12,083 nt of DNA from HGM11368 sp051883415 (GTDB lineage: Bacteria > Bacillota > Clostridia > Christensenellales > UBA3700), in assembly GCA_051883415.1 (NCBI GenBank), contig JBJETR010000035.1:1-12083 (forward strand). The letters run 5' to 3'. Made by a program: the position numbers and the translations under genes. The notes under the pieces are model-generated. The model saw nothing but the letters and a program-made list of their open reading frames with translations, was not told the DNA's origin and searched no databases. Below are positions 5,207-12,083 of the stretch, piece by piece. Position 1 is the first letter of the stretch. Every line of letters begins with the position of its first letter.

Positions 5207-7744
5207 ATGAAGATAGACTTGGCAGGCGTTTGGAGTTTTGGACAGATTGACAAAGAGGAGCGTTATGCCGCTAAAGTTCCGGGTTGTAACTTTTTGGACT
5301 TGATGGAGAGTGGATTGATAGAAGATCCTTTTGTCAAGGACAACGAGATCAAGTGCGATTGGGTTGCAAAGAAAGATTGGAGATATAGCAGAGAGTTTGA
5401 GGTGCCAAGCGAGGCACTTGATAGTGACGAGGTGTATCTCGTATGTAAACAACTCGATACCATAGCCGACGTGTACGTCAACGGCAACTTCGTAGGCAAA
5501 GCCGACAACTGCCATATTGCGTACCAATGGGAGATTAAAAACTTGCTACATGAGGGCAAAAACTCGATACAAGTCGACTTTTTTTCGCCCGTTGAATACG
5601 TACTTGCCAAGCAAGCCAAAGAGCAATGCCCTAACAATAGCAACGGCTTGACGGGCATTCCGCATATTAGGAAACCGCAATGTCACTTTGGTTGGGATTG
5701 GGGACCTGTGCTTACTCCGAGCGGCATTTCGGGCGATATCTATATCGACTGTCGCAATAAGGTAACCATTAAAGACGTGACAATAAAACAAATTCACGAT
5801 GAGAGCGTCAAGGTCGTCGTGGATATAGCGGTAGACGACAAGGGCGAGCAAGATATTACGACGCAAGTCAAAATCACCTCTCCGGACGGTAAGACTTGGG
5901 AGAGTAGTATTGAGGGCAATAAGGCACAACACATATTGGCGATAGACGAGCCTATGCTTTGGCAACCCAACGGATATATCGAAGATAGAGTCGAGCAACC
6001 GCTATACAAGGTGGATATAACTTTGAGCGTAGCGGGCAATATCGTAGACGAGCAAAGCAAAAATATAGGTCTTAGAACGATAACCCTCAACACGGCAAAA
6101 GACGAATACGGTAGCAACTTCCAATTTGTAGTCAACGGCGTTCCTACTTTTTGCAAAGGTGCCAATTGGATACCTGCAGACAGCTTTATCAATAGAGTAA
6201 CTAATGAGGTCTTGGAAGATTATATGCATATTGCGGTAGCGTCGGGTTTCAATATGATAAGAGTGTGGGGCGGCGGCTATTACGAGAGTGACTACTTCTA
6301 CGATTTGTGCGACAAATACGGCATCTTGGTATGGCAAGACTTTGCTTATGCCTGTCAACCATATCCGTTCTTTGACGAAGAATTTTTGAACAACACCATC
6401 AAAGAAGTGGAATACAACGTCAAAAGACTAAGACACCACGCTTCATTGGCGCTGTGGTGCGGCAACAACGAGATAGAGGTTATGTCTACGGCTTGGCTGT
6501 ACAAGACCAAGTACGTGCAATGGACGGAAAAGTATTTCTATGATATCTTGCCTAAGCAAGTCAAAAAGTACGACGATATCACGCCTTTTATCTCGGGCAC
6601 GCCTATAGGTAGCTCGCACAACAAGGACGTGAGCAGTGACAACGTGGGCGATACGCATCTTTGGGCGGTATGGCACGGACTGCAAGATTTGACGTACTAT
6701 CGCAGTCGCAATACGAGATTTTGTAGCGAGTTCGGTTTCGAATCGCTTCCCGATATCAAGACTATAGAAAAGTTTGCTGATCCTGAGGACTATTCTTTGG
6801 ATAGCAAGGTCTTTACCACTCACCAAAAGTGCGCCAGCGGTAACAAAAAGATGCAATACTATATAGCAGGCAACTACCGACTGCCTGCAAAGTTTGAGGA
6901 TTACATATATCTATCGCAGTTGTGTCAAGCCGAGTGTATCAAGGACGCCACCGAGCATTGGCGTAGAAGCTCAGGTAGATGCAACGGTTCTCTTTATTGG
7001 CAATTCAACGATTGTTGGCCTGTGTGCTCGTGGGCGGGACTAGACTATTATCGCAATTATAAGGCTTTGCAATACGAGTGCAAAAAGTTCTTCGCACCTA
7101 TCATCGTTTCGCTTCAAAACGACAAGGATGGCGTGGAAGTCTATATACTCAACGACACCGACAAGGCAGTCGAGCTTGACGTCAACGTAAGACTAATCAC
7201 CTTTGACGGCAAGACTCTATTGCAAGAAGATATGAGAGCAACCGTCGGCAGCGTGGGCAAAGTCGCCGTCAAGAGATATTCGATGGACGAACTTAGGAAA
7301 CTTAGCAACCTCAAAGATTGCGTTTTGGTGGCGACGTTGATGAGGGAGGGCAAAGAAATCAACGTCAAGACGGTTTTGTTTGATAAAGAAAAAAATCTAA
7401 AATTGCCTCATTCCAACGTCAAAACTTGCGTCAAGGTGAGTGGCGGCGTGGCTACGATTACTTTGTCGTCGGACAAATACGTGAGGAAGTTGGCACTTAC
7501 TTCTCACAACGTGTATGCACCGTTTAGTGACAACTATTTTGACCTTTTGCCTAATGAGGAGAAGGTCGTCACGTTGCAAGTGGGCGATATGGGCGAGCAA
7601 GAGGTGATAGAGGGGTTGAGCCTTTGCGACGTCAGCCAAATTAAGCCTAAGTCGAGTAGACTCAGCGATTGGTGGACGAGGACTAAGGTATTTTTGCTAC
7701 CCGTCAATTTCTTTAGTTATTTATTCTACAAACATATTATTTGA
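5207..7744 (+). CDS. Beta-mannosidase, glycoside hydrolase family 2
   Basis: The enzyme should remove terminal beta-linked mannose from short mannosides. There is no signal peptide, and the 22 cysteines in 845 residues fit a cytoplasmic enzyme acting on imported oligosaccharides. The GH2 layout is complete: sugar-binding domain (about 1-180, with WDWGP at 163-167), immunoglobulin-like domain (about 185-295), then the TIM barrel with KGANWIPADSF, MIRVWGGGYYESDYFYDLC and ILVWQDFAYAC. The acid/base is Glu422 in WCGNNE and the nucleophile Glu508 in CSEFGFES. The WGGGYYE/WQDF/GNNE set is typical of beta-mannosidases rather than beta-galactosidases or glucuronidases. The last about 20 residues are very hydrophobic and aromatic (TKVFLLPVNFFSYLFYKHII), which is unusual for a soluble enzyme. 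It is the first gene of the operon, and a kinase gene begins 8 bp after it. Confidence 0.92.
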   Translation: MKIDLAGVWSFGQIDKEERYAAKVPGCNFLDLMESGLIEDPFVKDNEIKCDWVAKKDWRYSREFEVPSEALDSDEVYLVCKQLDTIADVYVNGNFVGKADNCHIAYQWEIKNLLHEGKNSIQVDFFSPVEYVLAKQAKEQCPNNSNGLTGIPHIRKPQCHFGWDWGPVLTPSGISGDIYIDCRNKVTIKDVTIKQIHDESVKVVVDIAVDDKGEQDITTQVKITSPDGKTWESSIEGNKAQHILAIDEPMLWQPNGYIEDRVEQPLYKVDITLSVAGNIVDEQSKNIGLRTITLNTAKDEYGSNFQFVVNGVPTFCKGANWIPADSFINRVTNEVLEDYMHIAVASGFNMIRVWGGGYYESDYFYDLCDKYGILVWQDFAYACQPYPFFDEEFLNNTIKEVEYNVKRLRHHASLALWCGNNEIEVMSTAWLYKTKYVQWTEKYFYDILPKQVKKYDDITPFISGTPIGSSHNKDVSSDNVGDTHLWAVWHGLQDLTYYRSRNTRFCSEFGFESLPDIKTIEKFADPEDYSLDSKVFTTHQKCASGNKKMQYYIAGNYRLPAKFEDYIYLSQLCQAECIKDATEHWRRSSGRCNGSLYWQFNDCWPVCSWAGLDYYRNYKALQYECKKFFAPIIVSLQNDKDGVEVYILNDTDKAVELDVNVRLITFDGKTLLQEDMRATVGSVGKVAVKRYSMDELRKLSNLKDCVLVATLMREGKEINVKTVLFDKEKNLKLPHSNVKTCVKVSGGVATITLSSDKYVRKLALTSHNVYAPFSDNYFDLLPNEEKVVTLQVGDMGEQEVIEGLSLCDVSQIKPKSSRLSDWWTRTKVFLLPVNFFSYLFYKHII

Positions 7745-7752
7745 GAGGCGTT

Positions 7753-8691
7753 ATGAACAAGGTAGTGTGTATAGGTGAGAGCTTGATAGATTTTATGCCC
7801 GTGCAAGGCAAGACGCTTGCCTTTGAAGCTAAGGCGGGCGGTGCCCCTGCCAACGTGTGTGCGGGAGTGAGCAGACTCGGTGGCAAGGGATATTATCTAG
7901 GCAGATTGTCTAGCGATATGTTTTCGAGATTTTTGATAGACAAAATGCAACGTAACGGCGTCAATACCGACTACGTGGTAATTGACGACAATCACCAAAC
8001 GGCGCTTGCTTTCGTTGCGCTCAACGACAAGGGCGATAGAGAATTTTCTTTTTATCGCAACGACACTTGCGACCTTGCCTTTGACGAGAGTGACGTAAAA
8101 GACGAGATTTTCAAAGAGGGTGACGCACTCCACTTTTGTTCGGTGGGACTAGTGGAGTCGCATTCTAAATACGCTCATATCAAAGCAATCAAGACTGCTA
8201 TTGCCAAAGGTTGTATCGTGTCCTTTGACGTCAATATCCGTGCTAATCTTTGGCAAAGACTTCAAGACTGCGTCGATACGGTGCTTGAGTTTTGCACTTA
8301 CGCCGACATCATCAAGGTCAGTGAGGACGAGTTGGTTACGCTTACGGGCATAGAGCAAGAGAGCTGTGCTGTAGAAAAATTGTGGCAATATGCAAGTAGA
8401 TGCAAGATGATTTTTGTCACCAAGGGGGCTCAAGGTTGTGCTGCTTACGATAGGCAGATGAATTGCAAGTCGGCGGCTATCGTCAAGAGCGACGTGGTGG
8501 ATACTACGGGAGCGGGGGATTGCTTCTCGGCGAGCATACTATACAATATGGTGTACCGAAAAGTAAAACCTACCGTGGAAGAGATAGGCAAGGCACTTGA
8601 ATTTGCCATGCGTGCTTGTGCAGTCGTAGTGGCGGGGTACGGCGCAATGGAGAGCATGCCTACGCTAGAACAAGTAATAACTAAAGAATAA
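7753..8691 (+). CDS. PfkB-family sugar kinase, fructokinase-like
   Basis: This is a 312-residue cytoplasmic kinase of the ribokinase/PfkB family, which transfers phosphate from ATP to a sugar hydroxyl. It opens with CIGESLIDFMP. The first family signature is GGAPANVCAGVSRLGG (29-44), and the second is DTTGAGDCFSAS (250-261) with catalytic base Asp256 and the GAGD anion hole. FYRNDTCDLAF, DVNIRANLW and KVSEDE match fructokinases of the ScrK type. Lying between a beta-mannosidase and mannose-6-phosphate isomerase, it may phosphorylate fructose, mannose or both. In the Bacillus subtilis gmu glucomannan operon a ROK-family kinase fills this place. The ATG at 7753 is preceded by GAGAGG with 4-base spacing; an earlier in-frame TTG at 7741 overlaps the mannosidase stop and is less likely. 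Substrate is inferred from context. Confidence 0.85.
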   Translation: MNKVVCIGESLIDFMPVQGKTLAFEAKAGGAPANVCAGVSRLGGKGYYLGRLSSDMFSRFLIDKMQRNGVNTDYVVIDDNHQTALAFVALNDKGDREFSFYRNDTCDLAFDESDVKDEIFKEGDALHFCSVGLVESHSKYAHIKAIKTAIAKGCIVSFDVNIRANLWQRLQDCVDTVLEFCTYADIIKVSEDELVTLTGIEQESCAVEKLWQYASRCKMIFVTKGAQGCAAYDRQMNCKSAAIVKSDVVDTTGAGDCFSASILYNMVYRKVKPTVEEIGKALEFAMRACAVVVAGYGAMESMPTLEQVITKE

Positions 8692-8705
8692 TCGAGGAGT
8701 AAATT

Positions 8706-9755
8706 ATGGATATACAACAAGTGGTGACAAGACCGATATTTTTTGAAAAAAACAGAGTTTATCGCATATATCTCGGTGGTAAAGGATATGCAGATTTGTG
8801 TTCGGACGGCTCTCAAGACGGATACTTCCCCGAAGAGTGGATTGCCAGCAAGGTCAAAGCAATCAATCCAAGATACTTCGGCAAGCGTGACGGCGTGTCG
8901 GTGGTCAAAGGTACAGACGTATTCTTTGACGATTTGCTAAATGAGTATCCCGACAAGTTGCTTGGTGGCAAAAAGTACGACTGCCTCGTCAAATATCTCG
9001 ACAGTGCTATAAGACTACCTATGCAAGTGCATCCGACCAAGGACTTTTCGAGAAAAAACTTTGGTAGCGAATACGGCAAGACGGAAGCGTGGCTAGTGGT
9101 GGCTACACGTCCCGGCGCCAAGATTTATTTTGGATTCAACCGTCCAATGACCAAGCAAGAGTTGTGGGAGTTGGAAGAGAGGAGTCAGGACGAGCCTAAT
9201 ATTATGGAGAGCATTCTCAACGGCGTTGACGCCAAAGTCGGAGATATGTATTTGATTAAGGGTGGTTTGATACACGCAATAGGTCAAGGTTGCACCATCA
9301 TCGAGGTGCAAGAGCCGACCGACTTTACCATTCAACCCGAGAATTGGTGCGGAGAATACCACATCAGCGAAGAAGAAAAATACATAGGACTAGATAAGTC
9401 CACGGCACTTGACTGTTTCGACTATTCTCTATGGGGACAAAAGTCGCTGGATAGTGCAAAAATTCAGCCTAAAGTAGTGGTTGAAAATCAAGGCTATAAG
9501 TGCGAAAAGCTCATCGACTATGACGATACGCCTTGTTTTGCACAATATAGACACGTCTTGACGGGCGGAAACATGACTATGCACAACGCCCCTAGCGTAT
9601 GGATAGTGCTTGACGGCAAATGCACTATCGAGGGCGAAAACTACAAGCAGGAGGTAGTCAAGGGAGAATACTTCTTCTTGCCATACTGCGCAGCAGACAA
9701 ATATACCGTCAGCGGAGAGGCAACTCTCATAGAATGTTTGCCAAGCAAACAATAA
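8706..9755 (+). CDS. manA: Mannose-6-phosphate isomerase, class I (cupin type)
   Basis: The enzyme interconverts mannose-6-phosphate and fructose-6-phosphate, linking mannose to glycolysis. The 349-residue product carries the zinc-site motifs of class I isomerases: QVHP (Gln107, His109), KTEAW (Glu127) and HAIGQG (His190), followed by EVQEPTDFTIQPENW. A second cupin-like domain closes the protein (about 260-345, with SVWIVLDGKCTIEG and GEYFFLP). The N-terminal WGG-type motif of classical ManA reads YLGG here (22-25), and the protein is somewhat longer than the Bacillus ManA of about 315 residues, so it belongs to a divergent branch. Start ATG 8706 follows GAGGAG at 8694-8699, 14 bp after the kinase stop. 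Its place behind a mannosidase and a sugar kinase supports a catabolic role rather than cell-wall mannosylation. Confidence 0.9.
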   Translation: MDIQQVVTRPIFFEKNRVYRIYLGGKGYADLCSDGSQDGYFPEEWIASKVKAINPRYFGKRDGVSVVKGTDVFFDDLLNEYPDKLLGGKKYDCLVKYLDSAIRLPMQVHPTKDFSRKNFGSEYGKTEAWLVVATRPGAKIYFGFNRPMTKQELWELEERSQDEPNIMESILNGVDAKVGDMYLIKGGLIHAIGQGCTIIEVQEPTDFTIQPENWCGEYHISEEEKYIGLDKSTALDCFDYSLWGQKSLDSAKIQPKVVVENQGYKCEKLIDYDDTPCFAQYRHVLTGGNMTMHNAPSVWIVLDGKCTIEGENYKQEVVKGEYFFLPYCAADKYTVSGEATLIECLPSKQ

Positions 9756-9760
9756 TATTG

Positions 9761-10609
9761 ATGAAAAGCGACAAACATACAAAACGCACTAAGACCGAGG
9801 TCAATGCTCGGTCTAAGCCAAAAAGAGAAACTAATGCAAACAAGACTTTGGTCAAATTGATACGAAATATTCGGCAAGCCATATTTGTCGACAAATACAA
9901 CTGCATAAATTGTGGCAAAGAACTAGCAAATCCCAATCGCTACGGCTTGTGCGACGAGTGCAAGAGTAAGATAGAGTTTTTGTACGAGGACGTTTGCCAC
10001 AAGTGTGGAAGAAGAGAAAAGAGCGAAGCTGACTATTGCTTGACTTGCCAAGCTCACGAAAGGCACTTCTTGCGTAATAGAAGCGTGTGCGTATACGACG
10101 GCATAGCCAAGTCTTTGATACATAGATACAAGTTTGGAGGCAAAAAGTATTATTGTAGTTATTTTGCCAATATGTTGGTGGACAAGTATCTAGACGAGGG
10201 GTACGACTGTGACGTGGTCACATCGGTGCCTATATCCAAAGAAAGAGCACGCAAGAGAGGCTACAACCAAAGCCAAATCGTGGCAAAGAGATTGGCGGAG
10301 GCTTTGAAGTTGCCTTACGTGGGCGAGTGTATCGTCAAGAGCAAGGATAATATCGAGCAAGCCAAGCTCTCCGGCAAAGAAAGAGAAGAAAACGTGCTCG
10401 GCGTATACAAGGTGATTGACAAAACTGCCGTCAAAGGTAAGAGAGTATTGGTCGTGGACGACGTGTTGACCACGGGTGCGACCATGAGCGAAGTGGCAAG
10501 AGTGCTATATAAAGCAGGTGCACAAAAGGTGGAAGGCTTGACGATATGCGCCACCACATACAAAATTCAATCGTCCAATCTATGCGAGGAGGATAACAAT
10601 GAAGAGTAG
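9761..10609 (+). CDS. comFC: ComFC-like phosphoribosyltransferase with double zinc knuckle
   Basis: The 282-residue protein has two CxxC pairs forming one knuckle (Cys48, 51, 64, 67) and two more forming another (Cys79, 82, 93, 96). A phosphoribosyltransferase fold follows, with the PRPP-binding loop VLVVDDVLTTGAT (229-241) and RARKRGYNQSQIVAKRLA (162-179). This is the layout of ComFC/GntX-type proteins, known from competence-related DNA uptake in Gram-positive and other bacteria; the reaction is not well defined. The first about 45 residues are a Lys/Arg/Thr-rich extension longer than I expect for the family (usually about 220-240 residues). The start at 9761 lies 5 bp after the manA stop with no ribosome binding site, which suggests translation coupled to manA. 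An ATG at 9734 overlapping manA is the alternative. The 3' end overlaps the next gene by 11 bp. Confidence 0.85.
   Translation: MKSDKHTKRTKTEVNARSKPKRETNANKTLVKLIRNIRQAIFVDKYNCINCGKELANPNRYGLCDECKSKIEFLYEDVCHKCGRREKSEADYCLTCQAHERHFLRNRSVCVYDGIAKSLIHRYKFGGKKYYCSYFANMLVDKYLDEGYDCDVVTSVPISKERARKRGYNQSQIVAKRLAEALKLPYVGECIVKSKDNIEQAKLSGKEREENVLGVYKVIDKTAVKGKRVLVVDDVLTTGATMSEVARVLYKAGAQKVEGLTICATTYKIQSSNLCEEDNNEE
10586..10592 (+). promoter_or_regulatory. Strong ribosome binding site of the glucosidase, inside comFC
   Basis: GAGGAGG lies 6 bases before the ATG at 10599, within the last codons of comFC. It fixes the start of the glucosidase and allows its translation independently of comFC. Confidence 0.9.
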
Positions 10610-12083
10610 ATGGTACAAAGACGCGGTAATCTATCAAATCTATCCACGTAGCTTTTGCGACGGCAACGGCGACGGCATTGGAGATATCAGGGGTATAATA
10701 TCTAAACTAGATTATCTACAAGATTTGGGCGTGGACGCGGTATGGCTTTCGCCTTGCTACAAGTCGCCCAACGACGACAACGGCTATGATATAAGTGACT
10801 ATCGTGATATTATGGACGAGTTTGGCACGCTTGACGATTGGCAAGAGATGATAGACGGCATGCACGCAAGGGGAATAAAACTCATCATGGACCTTGTAGT
10901 CAATCACTCGTCGGACGAGCACGAGTGGTTTAAGCAGTCACGCTCTTCTAAGGACAATCCTTATCGTGATTATTATTTTTGGCGCAAAGGCAGGGGCAAA
11001 GACGGCAAAAAACCACCTAACAATTGGCGAGGCAACTTCCTCGGTAGTGCATGGGCTTACGACGAAACGACGGGCGAGTGGTATATGCACCTATTCTCCA
11101 AGAAGCAACCTGACCTCAATTGGGACAACCCTAAAGTTAGACAAGAGGTCATAGATATATGCAATTATTGGTTTGAAAAGGGTGTGGACGGCTTTAGATG
11201 CGACGTCATCACCTACATAAGCAAAAATCAAGGCTTGAAGGACGGCAAAAATCCTTTCAATCCGCTGAGGGGCGTAGAAAACTATTGCCTTGGCGAAAAT
11301 TGGGAGAGGTACATAGCCGAGGTCAATAGAGAGTCTTGGTCCAAGTATGATAGCCTGATAGTGGGAGAGTGTGCGGGCATCAACTACGAACAAGCCAAGC
11401 TAATTGCCGACGAAACCAAGCCCGTGCTAGATACCTTGTTCAACTTCGAGCATATGTTCGTAGACTTCGTGGGCAAGTTTAAGTTGTCAAGATTTAAGAA
11501 AATCGTTGCGAGATACCAACAAATGCCAAGCACCGTGTGGACGTCCAACTATCTCGAAAATCACGACCAGCCGAGATGTATCCCCAGATACGTGGACGGC
11601 TCGGAAGAATATCGCAAGTACGGCGCGACTATGCTCGCTACCGTCAACATGATGCTACGAGGCACTCCTTATATATATCAAGGACAGGAGATAGGCATGA
11701 CGAGTTGTCCGTTGGAGGAGGACGAATATAAGGATATAATGTCTATCAACGTCATCAAAATGCTCAACAAACACAAGATTATCAAGAAGCTCGGAATGAA
11801 AATCTTGTCCAAAAAGGCACGTGACAACGCCCGAACGCCTATGCAATGGAGCGGGGAGCAGTATGCGGGCTTCTCGACTGTAGAGCCTTGGATGAAGGTC
11901 AATCCAAATTACGTAGATATCAACGCCAAGAAGGATAGAGAGAGCAAATTCTCAATATTCGAGTATTACAAGGACCTCATTGTCAAGCGTAAACAAGTCA
12001 GCCATATTTTGGCGGACGGCGAGTGGAGAGAGTATTACGAAAAGTCCAACCAAGTGTGGGTATTTTCGAGAAAACTCGGCGAC
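10599..12083 (+). CDS. GH13 alpha-glucosidase, oligo-1,6-glucosidase type (3' end outside window)
   Basis: 495 codons are present without a stop; family members run to about 550 residues, so the catalytic part is complete and only the C-terminal beta domain is cut. The protein begins KDAVIYQIYPRSF. GH13 motifs are DLVVNH (98-103), GFRCDVI with nucleophile Asp202, VGECAG with acid/base Glu257, and ENHDQPR with transition-state Asp323. The residue after the nucleophile is Val203; valine here is associated with alpha-1,6 (isomaltose-type) activity, whereas Ala or Thr marks maltase-type enzymes. TPMQWS (413-418) is also typical. There is no signal peptide, so it should act in the cytoplasm on imported isomalto-oligosaccharides, panose or similar sugars. 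The ATG at 10599 overlaps comFC by 11 bp, placing it in the same transcript as the mannoside genes. Confidence 0.93.
   Translation, partial: MKSRWYKDAVIYQIYPRSFCDGNGDGIGDIRGIISKLDYLQDLGVDAVWLSPCYKSPNDDNGYDISDYRDIMDEFGTLDDWQEMIDGMHARGIKLIMDLVVNHSSDEHEWFKQSRSSKDNPYRDYYFWRKGRGKDGKKPPNNWRGNFLGSAWAYDETTGEWYMHLFSKKQPDLNWDNPKVRQEVIDICNYWFEKGVDGFRCDVITYISKNQGLKDGKNPFNPLRGVENYCLGENWERYIAEVNRESWSKYDSLIVGECAGINYEQAKLIADETKPVLDTLFNFEHMFVDFVGKFKLSRFKKIVARYQQMPSTVWTSNYLENHDQPRCIPRYVDGSEEYRKYGATMLATVNMMLRGTPYIYQGQEIGMTSCPLEEDEYKDIMSINVIKMLNKHKIIKKLGMKILSKKARDNARTPMQWSGEQYAGFSTVEPWMKVNPNYVDINAKKDRESKFSIFEYYKDLIVKRKQVSHILADGEWREYYEKSNQVWVFSRKLGD

Noticed and set aside
1..12083. Mobile element, CRISPR, toxin-antitoxin or phage-defence island
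   Set aside because: No transposase, integrase, spaced repeats, small paired genes or defence-type domains are visible. All genes fit chromosomal housekeeping or catabolic functions.

Overview
The window looks like chromosomal DNA from a low-to-mid-GC Gram-positive anaerobe, most likely a gut-type Clostridia/Bacillota lineage. The clues are strong GGAGG-type ribosome binding sites, near-consensus TTGACA/TATAAT promoters, U-tailed hairpin terminators, AGA-rich arginine codons, a BspA-like leucine-rich-repeat protein, a ClC transporter fused to a TrkA-C domain, and a cytoplasmic glycosidase operon. This is inferred from gene style; there is no rRNA or tRNA in the window to confirm it. I see no insertion sequence, integrase, CRISPR array or phage gene.

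Left part (1-3478), plus strand. The 3' end of a BspA-like leucine-rich-repeat protein (1-405) ends at a GNRA-loop terminator. A stand-alone, strongly codon-biased glyceraldehyde-3-phosphate dehydrogenase gene (577-1599) has its own promoter and terminator. A ClC-type chloride/proton antiporter with a C-terminal TrkA-C domain (1840-3411) follows, with a TTGACA-17-TAAAAT promoter placed unusually close to its start codon. A bidirectional hairpin at 3439-3478 separates it from the convergent next gene.

Middle (3505-5206). An ABC-F ATPase lies on the minus strand (5052-3505). Its best promoter puts the transcription start on the A of the ATG, and no Shine-Dalgarno is visible, so the mRNA may be leaderless. 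A 154-bp divergent intergenic region holds this promoter and, facing right, a perfect-consensus promoter (TTGACA-17-TATAAT) for the next operon, along with a leader hairpin and a flanking inverted repeat.

Right part (5207-12083), a plus-strand operon with gaps of 8, 14 and 5 bp and then an 11-bp overlap: GH2 beta-mannosidase, PfkB-family sugar kinase, class I mannose-6-phosphate isomerase, ComFC-like phosphoribosyltransferase, and a GH13 oligo-1,6-glucosidase cut by the window edge. The first three form a plausible cytoplasmic route from imported beta-mannosides to mannose, to a sugar phosphate, to fructose-6-phosphate. The glucosidase would add glucose from alpha-1,6-linked oligosaccharides. 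The ComFC gene is the odd member, since its family is known from competence/DNA uptake rather than sugar metabolism.

No clearly new multi-gene system is visible. The points most worth checking are the competence-type gene inside a glycan operon, the predicted leaderless and near-leaderless transcripts, the kinase choice in the mannoside operon, and a marked scarcity of GATC and GGCC sites.
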